Positions 7,926-14,967 of a stretch of 16,823 bases of DNA are shown here, piece by piece. Numbering within the stretch: position 1 is the stretch's first letter; the number at the start of each line of letters is the position of its first letter. The translations under genes were made by a program, and so were the position numbers. The notes beneath the pieces are model-generated. The model had not been told where the DNA came from, ran no database searches, and saw only the letters and a program-made list of their open reading frames with translations. The stretch comes from Lachnospiraceae bacterium (GTDB lineage: Bacteria > Bacillota > Clostridia > Lachnospirales > Lachnospiraceae): NCBI GenBank assembly GCA_017463035.1, contig JAFTPY010000296.1, positions 1 through 16,823 of the forward strand, given 5' to 3'.

Positions 7926-8201
7926 ATGGGAAATTTATCTAATTGTGGTATCGGTGGCGGTAACAGCGGCAGCAGCTGCTGGATTATCATCCTTATTCTT
8001 CTCTTCTGCTGCGGCGGTTGCGGTAACAGCAACGGCGTAGGCGGCGGCAACAGCGGCTGCGGTTGTGATTGTGACTGTGGTTGTGACTGTGGTTGCGGCA
8101 ACAACAACGGCGTAGGCGGTGCAACCGGTGGCTGCAGCTGCTGGATTATCATCCTCATCCTTCTCTTCTGCTGCGGCGGTTGCGGTAACAGCTTCTGCTA
8201 A
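7926..8201 (+). CDS. Small glycine/cysteine-rich protein with duplicated hydrophobic module
   Basis: A 91-residue protein, over half Gly, Cys, Asn and Ser, of the kind annotated in Lachnospiraceae as 'chorion class high-cysteine' proteins; the function is unknown. Two near-identical modules, CWIIILILLFCCGGCGNS at residues 18-35 and again at 73-90, flank a CDCDCGCDCGCG tract. Each hydrophobic run is only 9-10 residues, too short for an ordinary transmembrane helix, and is bordered by cysteines. No signal peptide or known catalytic motif. GGAGG lies 8 nt before the ATG, so it is a real translated gene despite its low complexity. It is the only plus-strand gene in the window and is divergent from the GT2-LicD operon. 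Composition suggests a cross-linked structural or metal-binding surface/spore layer, which is inference; small YjcZ-like sporulation proteins are a possible analogue. Confidence 0.8.
   Translation: MGNLSNCGIGGGNSGSSCWIIILILLFCCGGCGNSNGVGGGNSGCGCDCDCGCDCGCGNNNGVGGATGGCSCWIIILILLFCCGGCGNSFC
7972..8192 (+). repeat. 59-bp direct repeat pair within the Gly/Cys-rich gene
   Basis: Copies at 7972-8030 and 8134-8192 differ at only two positions, both T/C changes in third codon positions (ATT/ATC and CTT/CTC type), so the encoded module is unchanged. The 162-bp offset equals 54 codons. A shorter AACGGCGTAGGCGG repeat (8031-8044 and 8106-8119) sits between them. This points to a recent in-frame tandem duplication kept by selection on the protein. 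Confidence 0.9.
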
Positions 8202-8210
8202 AATGCATTA

Positions 8211-8337
8211 GCAGGCAGCACTTTATGCTACCCACGCACTTCGCGGCATAGCCGCTCAGTCGTGGGCGCGCTCGCATGACTGCGCAACTGCTTGAGAGCT
8301 AGCTCTCACAGTTTGCTCGCATGCTCACTTTGCCTGC
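8211..8337. repeat. GC-rich multi-hairpin element of unknown identity
   Basis: Nested inverted repeats fill the stretch after the Gly/Cys-rich gene. Outer arms GCAGGCA (8211-8217) and TGCCTGC (8331-8337) pair exactly. Inside lie a small GCA/TGC hairpin (8218-8228); a long arm 8231-8266 with CCCACG, ACT and GCGGC pairing to GCCGC, AGT and CGTGGG around an ATA loop; and an arm 8274-8324 with GCATG, GC and AACTG pairing to CAGTT, GC and CATGC, capped by the perfect palindrome TGAGAGCTAGCTCTCA (8293-8308). GCTCGCATG occurs twice. No open frame and no T tract follow. It could be a structured 3' RNA, or one copy of a dispersed palindromic (REP/MITE-like) family. Confidence 0.6.
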
Positions 8338-8345
8338 ACGCACAA

Positions 8346-8383
8346 GAGGGTATCCCCGGTCATTACGACTTGGGGATACCCTC
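8346..8383 (-). terminator. 12-bp perfect hairpin ending the amino-acid ABC operon
   Basis: GAGGGTATCCCC (8346-8357) and GGGGATACCCTC (8372-8383) pair perfectly around a 14-nt loop. It lies 23 nt past the stop codon of the substrate-binding lipoprotein. The downstream minus-strand tail (TTGTGCG) is a poor T tract. It may also stop plus-strand transcripts coming from the Gly/Cys-rich gene. Confidence 0.6.
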
Positions 8384-8406
8384 CTCTTATGTTCTGGCTT
8401 TCTCAA

Positions 8407-9183
8407 TTAATCTGCGTATTTCTCGGATAATGCCTGAATCGTACCGTCATCAATCATCTTCGTCAGAATCTCGTTAATCTGCTCTAACAGCTCGGTATCC
8501 TTCTTATTTACGGCAATTGCGTACTCCTCATCACCGAATGCCGCATCATCCGCTACAATCTTTAAGCCTTCGTTATCGCCTACATACTTCTTTGCGGTTG
8601 CGGAATCGATTACCACAACATCACACTTACCGTTTATAAGCTCCATGATAGCCTCGGAACCCTTCTTAAATGCCTCGTAAGCATAACCCATCTTCTTTAC
8701 ACAGGACTCGCCGGTATATCCCTGGATTACCACAATCTTCTTATCCGCCATATCGGATGCCTGTGCAATGTCAGAATCTTCCTTCACAATCATAACCTGC
8801 TTTGCATTGTAATACGAAACAGAGAAGTTTACCTCCTCTGCTCTTTCCGGATCAACGGTCATACCCGCGATAACCGCATCCACCTGGCCGTTCTGAAGGG
8901 CAAGAAGCAGGGAGTCGAACTCCATGTTCTCAATCTGCGCAGTCTTTCCGAGTTCATCACCGATCTGCTTTGCGATTGCCATATCAATACCGTCATACTG
9001 ATCAATTACACCGTTTGCAGCCACAAACTCGAACGGAGGGAATTCCGCATTGGTACCGAACTTAATTACATTTGCCTGTTCATTATTCTTTGCCTCATCT
9101 TCCTTACCGCCGCATGCCGCAAGCATTGCTACGGTGGTTACACAAGCAACTGCCAGTGCAAGCTTTTTCATCATCTTCTTCAT
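8407..9183 (-). CDS. Amino-acid ABC transporter substrate-binding lipoprotein
   Basis: Captures a polar amino acid outside the cell and delivers it to the permease encoded two genes upstream. 258 aa: a positively charged signal (MKKMMKKLALA) with lipobox LAAC, so Cys24 would be lipid-modified, then a family 3 solute-binding domain. Visible family blocks are FGTNAEFPPFEF (about 42-53), the GIDMAIAKQIGDELG segment, FDSLLLALQNGQVDAVIAGMT (89-109) and a late ALSEKYAD tail. The Asp/Arg-type ligand contacts are not decisive, so arginine, glutamine, cystine or other polar substrates remain possible. AGGAG is 9 nt before the ATG. It is last in a permease-ATPase-lipoprotein operon, 38 nt after the ATPase gene. 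Confidence 0.93.
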   Translation of the reverse strand: MKKMMKKLALAVACVTTVAMLAACGGKEDEAKNNEQANVIKFGTNAEFPPFEFVAANGVIDQYDGIDMAIAKQIGDELGKTAQIENMEFDSLLLALQNGQVDAVIAGMTVDPERAEEVNFSVSYYNAKQVMIVKEDSDIAQASDMADKKIVVIQGYTGESCVKKMGYAYEAFKKGSEAIMELINGKCDVVVIDSATAKKYVGDNEGLKIVADDAAFGDEEYAIAVNKKDTELLEQINEILTKMIDDGTIQALSEKYAD

Positions 9184-9221
9184 GTTCTGATTCTCCTTAT
9201 TTCCTTAATTTACTCTCTATT

Positions 9222-9944
9222 TTAAAGCACTTTGCTTAAAAACAGCTTGGTTCGCTCATTCTGCGGACGATCAAAAATCTCCTCCGGCGTACCGCTCTCC
9301 AGTACCACACCGCCGTCCATAAATACCACACGGGTGGCCACTTCTCTTGCAAAGCCCATCTCGTGGGTAACAACAACCATGGTCATACCGCTCTTTGCAA
9401 GATTTTTCATAACATCCAGAACCTCTCCTACCATCTCCGGGTCAAGAGCACTGGTAGGCTCATCAAAGAGCATAATTTCCGGCTCCATAGCAAGAGACCG
9501 CGCAATGGCAATACGCTGCTTCTGACCGCCGGAAAGCTGTACCGGGTACGCATCTGCCTTATCGGACAGACCGACAATTTTAAGAAGCTCCTCGCCCTTT
9601 TCCCGCGCCTGCTCCTTTGTCATCTTCTTAAGCTTTACCGGAGCCAGGGTAATATTCTCCATCACCGTCAAATGCGGAAACAGATTAAAATGCTGGAATA
9701 CCATGCCCATCTTCTGACGCACCTTATTGACGTCTACCTTCGGAGCATTAATCAACTCGTCATCCACGTAAATCTCGCCTTTGTTCGGCTTTTCCAAAAG
9801 ATTCAGGCACCGTAAAAAGGTACTTTTACCGGAACCGGACGGTCCGATCACAACCACTACCTCTCCCGGCTTGATATGCTCATCGATGCCGTTTAATACA
9901 TTCAATTTACCGATGCTTTTATGTAAGTTATTTACCTTAATCAT
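9222..9944 (-). CDS. Polar amino-acid ABC transporter ATP-binding protein
   Basis: The cytoplasmic ATPase that powers the importer; 240 aa, the normal GlnQ/HisP-type length. All motifs are intact: Walker A GPSGSGKST (34-42), Q-loop Gln84 in VFQHFNLFP, signature LSGGQ (137-141), Walker B IMLFDEP (157-163) and the switch His194 in VVTHEMGFA. The HFNLFPHLTVMENI and MGFAREVA segments are typical of the polar amino-acid uptake subfamily. The ATG at 9944 follows an AAGGGG site and is 13 nt from the permease stop. Confidence 0.96.
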   Translation of the reverse strand: MIKVNNLHKSIGKLNVLNGIDEHIKPGEVVVVIGPSGSGKSTFLRCLNLLEKPNKGEIYVDDELINAPKVDVNKVRQKMGMVFQHFNLFPHLTVMENITLAPVKLKKMTKEQAREKGEELLKIVGLSDKADAYPVQLSGGQKQRIAIARSLAMEPEIMLFDEPTSALDPEMVGEVLDVMKNLAKSGMTMVVVTHEMGFAREVATRVVFMDGGVVLESGTPEEIFDRPQNERTKLFLSKVL

Positions 9945-9957
9945 ACGCTACCCCTTT

Positions 9958-10683
9958 CTACCGAATATCGGACTTTCTCAGTCTCTTCTCTACTTTTCCC
10001 AGGACAGTAGTCAGTATTTTAATCAATACAAAGTAGATAATCGCAGTAGCAATAAGCGGCATCATTGCCAAATAAGTAGCACTCTTAATAAAGTCACCCG
10101 CCTTCTGAATATCCATAAGACCTACATAGCCTACGATAGCGGTCTCCTTAATAAGAGTAATAAACTCGTTACACATAGCCGGGAAAATATTCTTTACCGC
10201 CTGCGGTACCACAATATAAAACATGGTCTGAGCTCCGGTAAGTCCGAGGGAACGTCCCGCTTCCGTCTGCCCCTTATCGATGGAAAGAATACCCGCACGG
10301 ATAATCTCCGACACATAAGCACCTGAATTAATGGAAAAGGCGATGGCCGCAATAATCCACTTATCTAAATCCACCGTAGCAAACACAACAAAATAAATAA
10401 TCATAAGCTGGGTAACAGACGGCGTACCGCGAATCACATCCGTATACACCTTACCGAAAAAACGCAACAGCTTACTCTTGGACAAGCTGCAAATCGCAAT
10501 TAAGAAGCCGATAATCAGTCCCAAAAGCGCCGCCAAAAGGGAAATTTTGATGGTAACACCGATACCCTCCAACAACAATTTATATCTGTCTTCTCTGATA
10601 AAACACTTTTCAAAGGTTCTTGCAAACTCCGCAAACCACCCGGAAACGCCGCCGGTAGCCAGCCATGTGGTACACAGATTCAT
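9958..10683 (-). CDS. Polar amino-acid ABC transporter permease
   Basis: The membrane channel subunit of the importer, 241 aa, of the HisM/GlnP type. It has an amphipathic N-terminus, then hydrophobic helices at about 42-66, 90-104, 110-122, 152-165, 180-190 and 205-228. The cytoplasmic EAA loop that docks on the ATPase is seen at about 125-147 (SEIIRAGILSIDKGQTEAG followed by RSLG). It is the only permease gene in the operon, so it presumably forms a homodimer. AGGAG lies 7 nt before the ATG at 10683. First gene of the operon; its promoter is 40 nt upstream. Confidence 0.95.
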   Translation of the reverse strand: MNLCTTWLATGGVSGWFAEFARTFEKCFIREDRYKLLLEGIGVTIKISLLAALLGLIIGFLIAICSLSKSKLLRFFGKVYTDVIRGTPSVTQLMIIYFVVFATVDLDKWIIAAIAFSINSGAYVSEIIRAGILSIDKGQTEAGRSLGLTGAQTMFYIVVPQAVKNIFPAMCNEFITLIKETAIVGYVGLMDIQKAGDFIKSATYLAMMPLIATAIIYFVLIKILTTVLGKVEKRLRKSDIR

Positions 10684-10724
10684 TTATGTTCTCCTTCCGT
10701 ACTTTTACAAATCAACAAGGATAT

Positions 10725-10753
10725 ATTATAACATAGACACGTAAAAGAATCAA
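10725..10753 (-). promoter_or_regulatory. Promoter of the amino-acid ABC operon
   Basis: Minus strand TTGATT (10748-10753) and TATAAT (10725-10730) with a 17-bp spacer; transcription would begin about 35 nt before the permease start. The -35 hexamer lies inside the 3' arm of the terminator of the upstream lipoprotein gene. No long leader or riboswitch fits between promoter and gene. Confidence 0.75.
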
Positions 10754-10787
10754 GCATTCCGACGTTTTTCATCGGAATGCCTGATTC
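10747..10787 (-). terminator. Rho-independent terminator of the L7/L12-like lipoprotein gene
   Basis: Stem of 9 bp (GCATTCCGA, 10754-10762, with TCGGAATGC, 10772-10780), extended after one A/C mismatch by 6 bp (GAATCA with TGATTC), with a 9-nt loop. On the minus strand it is followed by TTTTACG. It lies 30 nt past the lipoprotein stop codon and shares bases with the -35 of the next operon. Confidence 0.75.
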
Positions 10788-10817
10788 ATAAAACCAATTT
10801 AATTTTACTTTTTCCTT

Positions 10818-12635
10818 TTACTCTGCCTCTTTGATTTCCACGGTTGCACCAATCTCCGTAAAGGTGGCCGCAATCAGTTCCGCATCCACCTTATTCGTAA
10901 CTTCGATTACGGTACACGGTGCAGATTCCACTGCATCCTTGCATTCTTTTAATCCTAAACCGGTAGCCTCTCGGTAGGCTTTGATTACCTTTACCTTTTC
11001 CGTTCCCGCATCAAGCAACGTTATCACATACCGTCCGTCCTCCTTCGGCAACTCTTTTCCCTCAGCCACCTCAATATTCACCGTTATCATTGCACCGATT
11101 GCTTCAAAATCAGCTCTTACCTTTTCCGCTGCCGCCTGCTCCGACGTTTCCAGCAACAGACACGGAGCAGACTCTACCGCTGCCTTTGCCTCTGCCAGAC
11201 CGGCACCTGTCACATCACGGTAAAGCTTAATGGCCTTTATTTTTTCCGCTCCTACATCCGTAAGAATTACCGTATATAGCATCTCTGTTACGAAACTTTC
11301 CGTTTCTTCGGTTCCTTCCGGCGCCTCCGTCTCCGTTCCTGTACTTTCTTCTGTCTTTCCTGTCCATGCAGGAATCAAGGCCGGCACGTCATCATCTTTT
11401 GCATACAATGCCGCATTCAAATACGGATGAGTCAGGGTTTCGATACACCTGTCCGGCTCGAAAATATAGACATTGCTTACTTCCGTTATATTATTCTCCA
11501 ATAACCATGCCTGCTTCTCTTCATCATAATCAAGCACCGGTACGATATACATCAAATCACTGTCCCTACGCATGGTGCCATCCCATGACTCGCTGGTTAA
11601 ATCACAATGATAGAACACAATACGGTCTATGTAACTGTCCACATAGGCCTGCTGCTCCGGAGTCAGATTCTTTACATCCCCGTATACAAAGGTATTTTCG
11701 GAAGAATCTCTTAAATCCTTTCCGGTAAGGGTAATGTGATACTCAAACATTCCTGCCATGTCCTTTTGCTCAATCATCGGCAAAAGCTGCTTCCAAATCT
11801 CGTCATCTTCTTCGTACACGCCGTCCGGGGAATTTACAATTCTGCCGCCCAGATACTCAGACTCCTCGGTTACATAGTTGATAACAAAGTCCTCCGTTAA
11901 ATCTCTTTCATATAATGTGTCGAACAAGAAGTCAAAGTAGTCGGTTCCGGATTTCACATACATCTTACCGTTCTCATCCGGGGTGGTAAGCTTTATGTTT
12001 TGCAATGTTACCGGTAATTCCTTCGCCACAGCCTTTACCACCTGCATTGCTTCCTCGTTGGTTGCCGGAGCATAATCCTCCGGAATCAGCTCACCGTCTT
12101 CAAACATTGCATTCGGAATAAACTCCGAAAAGTGAAGCTTATCCGGCATCGCCATATCCACATAGTGTAAATAGAAATCCGAATCTCCGTCCTCGATTGC
12201 ACTCTTTATATTCCGCTCTGTATCCTCCGACGTTCCTTCCATATAGTAACAGGACCCAGCAAACATCGCCTGTAAAAACTCCGCAGTGGTCTTATAATCC
12301 TTAATCAAAGACAATTCCTTGTACAAATCGCTATCCGGCTTTGTCATGGAAAGAATGGCTTCCACATCACCGGCCTTTAATGCTTCCACATAGTCCTTGA
12401 CCATATTCTCCGCCTGTACAGCCAGTTTGGCATAATCCGGCTCTACCGGTACCGGTGTCGCAGTCGGTTCCGGCGTCGCGGTTACCTCCGGTACTTTGGT
12501 TACTTCCGGAGCCTCGGTTACCGTAGCCGCTTTTGTCGGCTCTGTGACACCCTTTCCCGCTTCTTTTCCGTCATTCCCGCAGGCCGCAAAGCAAAGCAAC
12601 ACTGCCAACAACAAAATCCCTAGTTTTTTGTTCAT
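10818..12635 (-). CDS. Lipoprotein ending in two L7/L12 C-terminal-domain-like repeats
   Basis: A 605-aa predicted surface lipoprotein. The signal MNKKLGILLLAVLLCFAAC places the lipid Cys at 19 (Phe at -3 is slightly unusual). Residues about 30-66 are a Thr/Pro/Val/Glu linker with PEVTATPEPTATP-like repeats. Residues about 68-415 form a globular region I do not recognise (DYAKLAVQAENMVKDYVEAL start). A second Thr/Glu linker (428-448) leads to two tandem domains, 453-521 and 535-603, each with the L7/L12 CTD pattern: 'LTDVGAEKIKAIKLYRD-TGAGLAEAK-VESAP' and 'LLDAGTEKVKVIKAYRE-TGLGLKECKD-VESAP', then a beta strand after 'IGA'. In the ribosome this domain recruits translation factors, which cannot be its role outside the cell; here it is probably a reused compact fold. 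AGGAGG is 8 nt before the ATG. It is a single-gene unit. Confidence 0.85.
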   Translation of the reverse strand: MNKKLGILLLAVLLCFAACGNDGKEAGKGVTEPTKAATVTEAPEVTKVPEVTATPEPTATPVPVEPDYAKLAVQAENMVKDYVEALKAGDVEAILSMTKPDSDLYKELSLIKDYKTTAEFLQAMFAGSCYYMEGTSEDTERNIKSAIEDGDSDFYLHYVDMAMPDKLHFSEFIPNAMFEDGELIPEDYAPATNEEAMQVVKAVAKELPVTLQNIKLTTPDENGKMYVKSGTDYFDFLFDTLYERDLTEDFVINYVTEESEYLGGRIVNSPDGVYEEDDEIWKQLLPMIEQKDMAGMFEYHITLTGKDLRDSSENTFVYGDVKNLTPEQQAYVDSYIDRIVFYHCDLTSESWDGTMRRDSDLMYIVPVLDYDEEKQAWLLENNITEVSNVYIFEPDRCIETLTHPYLNAALYAKDDDVPALIPAWTGKTEESTGTETEAPEGTEETESFVTEMLYTVILTDVGAEKIKAIKLYRDVTGAGLAEAKAAVESAPCLLLETSEQAAAEKVRADFEAIGAMITVNIEVAEGKELPKEDGRYVITLLDAGTEKVKVIKAYREATGLGLKECKDAVESAPCTVIEVTNKVDAELIAATFTEIGATVEIKEAE

Positions 12636-12689
12636 AGTTTTCTCCTCCTTTGTCTCTTCTTACTAACAGACAAATTCCCTCCTGTAATT

Positions 12690-12710
12690 GATTGTTGATT
12701 CACAACAATC
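12690..12710. promoter_or_regulatory. Perfect 8-bp-arm palindrome at the predicted transcription start
   Basis: GATTGTTG (12690-12697) and CAACAATC (12703-12710) flank 5 nt. It begins about 9 nt downstream of the -10 of the lipoprotein promoter, so it covers roughly +2 to +22, a classic repressor operator position. No T tract follows on either strand, so it is not a terminator. It would also form a hairpin at the 5' end of the mRNA and so could affect RNA stability instead. Confidence 0.5.
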
Positions 12711-12718
12711 CAGGACAT

Positions 12719-12747
12719 ACTTTAACACAAGTTATCGTTTCTGTCTA
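12719..12747 (-). promoter_or_regulatory. Promoter of the L7/L12-like lipoprotein gene
   Basis: Minus strand TAGACA (12742-12747) and TAAAGT (12719-12724) with a 17-bp spacer. The -10 matches only four of six consensus bases, as expected of a regulated promoter. It lies between the terminator at 12781-12818 and the palindrome at 12690-12710. Confidence 0.5.
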
Positions 12748-12780
12748 TACCGGTTTCTATTCTTATTTTTTTATACAGCA

Positions 12781-12818
12781 ACAAAACTACATCCTTCCGG
12801 CTAAGGATGTAGCTTTGT
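12781..12818 (-). terminator. Terminator after the methyltransferase operon
   Basis: A 16-bp stem: ACAAAACTACATCCTT (12781-12796) with AAGGATGTAGCTTTGT (12803-12818), one G-T wobble, 6-nt loop. It starts 5 nt after the stop codon of the DUF4298-tailed methyltransferase. The A-rich 5' side gives a TTTTGTTG stretch on the minus strand. Confidence 0.75.
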
Positions 12819-12823
12819 TTCAA

Positions 12824-13765
12824 CTATGCTTCTATCTCACTTATCAAATTATACACGCCGTCCTCCGACAATACACCTCGCTTTAGGTCACGAGGTAATT
12901 CTCCCCGCTCATCACATTCGAAGTCCTTTAACCATTGACCTCCTTCGTAATATTCCAGTAAAGCCTTCCACTTTTCCCGCACGGATTTGTCCTTATGTAC
13001 CGCTTCGGCATCTTTCTTCGTAGCTTCCCGTATTTCTTCAAAATACTGCTCCATCTGCCGAACCCGGGCAATTATACTCCCTAACTCCTCGCCTGTAGTC
13101 TCCCTTACCGGCGTCGTCACCGCCGCTTCAATAAAATAGTGACTCCTCTCTTTCTCCCCGTCTTCCATGGCACATTCCGTAATATGGCGTACCTGCAACA
13201 GCTTATACTCACGAAATAATTCTTTTATAATCTCTTTATCCGCAAAGAAATGCGGCACGTCTACCTCTGCGCCTTCCGTTTTTAATACTGTATTTTCATC
13301 CACCTTCGGAAAAGATATCTCAGAGAAGGCAAAATGTTCCTTGGAACATACGGTCAAAAAAACGCTTCCTCCGGGCTTCAGTACTCTGGTAATCTCATCG
13401 ATTACCTTCTGTACCCCCGTTGTATCCTGATGGAATATCACATGATAGGAAAAGACTCGGTCAAATGAATCCGCTTCAAAGGGCAACTCCGTCATGTCCG
13501 CTATTTTGCAGGCAATCCGCAATCCCTCTTCTTCCGCCTTCTCCGTCACATATCTTACCGCCTCTTCGGACAAATCCACCGCAGTAACATCAAATCCGTT
13601 CCCGGCAAAATATAAGGCATGTCTGCCCAGGCCGCAACCCAAATCCAAAACCGACCGAGCACCTTCTGCCTGCCATTTCTTTTGGAGATATACACAATCC
13701 TCCGACGGAATCAACCATCGTCCCTTTTCGGCATCATTCCAATTCCAAGCCCTCGATTGCACCAT
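12824..13765 (-). CDS. SAM-dependent methyltransferase with DUF4298-like C-terminus
   Basis: Class I methyltransferase, substrate unknown. In the 313-aa chain the SAM-binding loop is VLDLGCGLGRHALYFA at about 39-54, followed by the acidic ribose-binding VTAVDLSEEAV (60-70), IADMTELPF (88-96) and VLKPGGSVFLT (128-138). From about 233 to the end (IIARVRQMEQYF ... YYEGGQWLKDFECDERG ... LPRDLKRGVLSEDGVYNLI) it matches the small stand-alone family catalogued as DUF4298, here fused to the enzyme. The ATG at 13765 has AGGAG 9 nt upstream; an in-frame GTG 33 nt further up (13798) would overlap the previous gene and lacks support. It lies 20 nt after the MerR-methyltransferase gene and is very likely its operon partner. 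Confidence 0.88.
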   Translation of the reverse strand: MVQSRAWNWNDAEKGRWLIPSEDCVYLQKKWQAEGARSVLDLGCGLGRHALYFAGNGFDVTAVDLSEEAVRYVTEKAEEEGLRIACKIADMTELPFEADSFDRVFSYHVIFHQDTTGVQKVIDEITRVLKPGGSVFLTVCSKEHFAFSEISFPKVDENTVLKTEGAEVDVPHFFADKEIIKELFREYKLLQVRHITECAMEDGEKERSHYFIEAAVTTPVRETTGEELGSIIARVRQMEQYFEEIREATKKDAEAVHKDKSVREKWKALLEYYEGGQWLKDFECDERGELPRDLKRGVLSEDGVYNLISEIEA

Positions 13766-13785
13766 ACCCCATATCTCCTTTCTGC

Positions 13786-14967
13786 CTACACCCGGCACCG
13801 GAACATTCCCGTAGACTTATGAATATAAAAAGCTCCGTCTCTCTCGATAATCTCCTCTACCTTCCGCAGAAACTCTTCCTTCCGGTCCTTTATTATTTCC
13901 CATGCATTGCCCGGATAGGAATACACATACTCATATACCGGCTCTGCCTCATCCACCAAAAGATCCGAATCACAGATCACACATTCAATCTCAGAAAACA
14001 CCGTCTGCAACTGTTCCCTTCCGTTCTCCAATCGGAATCCGCAGGACACCCGCTGAAAAGGCATCTCGATTTTCGCATCAAACCGTTCCACAAACCCGTG
14101 AAGCTCCTGCATATGGGTGTCTCCTACCGTAGTGGCACAGAACATTCCGCCCGGCTTTAACAGCTTCTTTACCTTCTGAAACAAATCCTGTCGTTTTTCT
14201 ACATGATACAGCATGTGATTTGCGGTAATACGGTCGTAGCTTCCCAGCAAAGATAAGCAATTGGCGTCTGCAATCTGATAACTGATTCGAATATTCTTTT
14301 CTTCCAACACATCCTGTTTTGTCGCAAGACCTTCTTTTGCTTTCTCCAACATTCCCTCGGAATAGTCCGTCAAAAGAAAAGTAAGATTCCGTGGTAATTT
14401 ATCTGCCATGGCCACCAGGTTGGCAGCATTTCCGCAACCGAGACAAAGAATGTCCATGCCTTCGGAAAGCTCCAGATTCTCCAACACCCAGTCTGCCCAC
14501 GGTAGCTTTCCGGTACTGAAATTATGCAGACTGATTCGGCGATTTAAATTATCATCGCTCCGGTACTGCTTAATAATCATATCCGAAACCTCTAAAATCC
14601 GGATTGCTTCCACCAGATTCTCCCATGTCTGCCCTTCTTTTGCCGTTTGCACCTTATCTAGCGCATCAATGACCCGATCCAAATGACGTTTCTTTTCGTT
14701 TAGAAGCTTCTTCTGCTCCTGCAGGGACTCTTCCAAACTTAGCGTACTGTTACAAACAGTTTCCTTAATCTGCTCCAAAGACATGCCCAGATAGCGCAAC
14801 AATAAAATCCGTTGTAATGTCACAAAAGACGACTCATCATAATACCGGTATCCCGCCTCGGAATATCCCACAGGCTTAAGCAGTCCCTTTTCGTCATAAA
14901 AGCGTAACGTCTTCGGTGAAATCCCGGAAATCCTTCCGAATTCCCCAATGGTATACTTTTTCTCCAT
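13786..14967 (-). CDS. MerR-family regulator fused to a SAM-dependent methyltransferase
   Basis: A 393-aa transcription factor-enzyme fusion. Residues 5-73 are a MerR winged helix (YTIGEFGRISGISPKTLRFYD, then GYRYYDESS and LRYLGMSLEQI). A coiled-coil dimerisation helix follows (about 78-108, rich in Glu/Lys/Leu). Residues about 145-300 are a class I methyltransferase with ILCLGCGNAAN (173-183), an acidic LLTDYSEGMLEKA (198-210) and LLKPGGMFCATTV (269-281). MerR proteins twist overlong promoters to switch them on when a ligand binds the C-terminal domain; here a SAM/substrate site may be the ligand pocket, or the domain may be an active enzyme. The start at ATG 14967 has GGAGG 5 nt upstream; the TTG at 15003 is unsupported. 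Its own promoter has the MerR architecture, so autoregulation is likely. Confidence 0.92.
   Translation of the reverse strand: MEKKYTIGEFGRISGISPKTLRFYDEKGLLKPVGYSEAGYRYYDESSFVTLQRILLLRYLGMSLEQIKETVCNSTLSLEESLQEQKKLLNEKKRHLDRVIDALDKVQTAKEGQTWENLVEAIRILEVSDMIIKQYRSDDNLNRRISLHNFSTGKLPWADWVLENLELSEGMDILCLGCGNAANLVAMADKLPRNLTFLLTDYSEGMLEKAKEGLATKQDVLEEKNIRISYQIADANCLSLLGSYDRITANHMLYHVEKRQDLFQKVKKLLKPGGMFCATTVGDTHMQELHGFVERFDAKIEMPFQRVSCGFRLENGREQLQTVFSEIECVICDSDLLVDEAEPVYEYVYSYPGNAWEIIKDRKEEFLRKVEEIIERDGAFYIHKSTGMFRCRV

Noticed and set aside
7859..8158. Minus-strand 99-aa open frame rich in Gln, Pro and Leu
   Set aside because: It is the antisense shadow of the Gly/Cys-rich gene, whose repeats create the pattern; no ribosome binding site precedes it and the plus-strand gene has a strong one.
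8211..8337. CRISPR array or tRNA in the hairpin-rich stretch
   Set aside because: There are no regularly spaced repeats with unique spacers, and the hairpins do not make a cloverleaf with an anticodon or conserved T arm.
12824..13798. Methyltransferase start at 13798 (GTG)
   Set aside because: It would overlap the preceding stop and has no Shine-Dalgarno; ATG 13765 has AGGAG at 9 nt.
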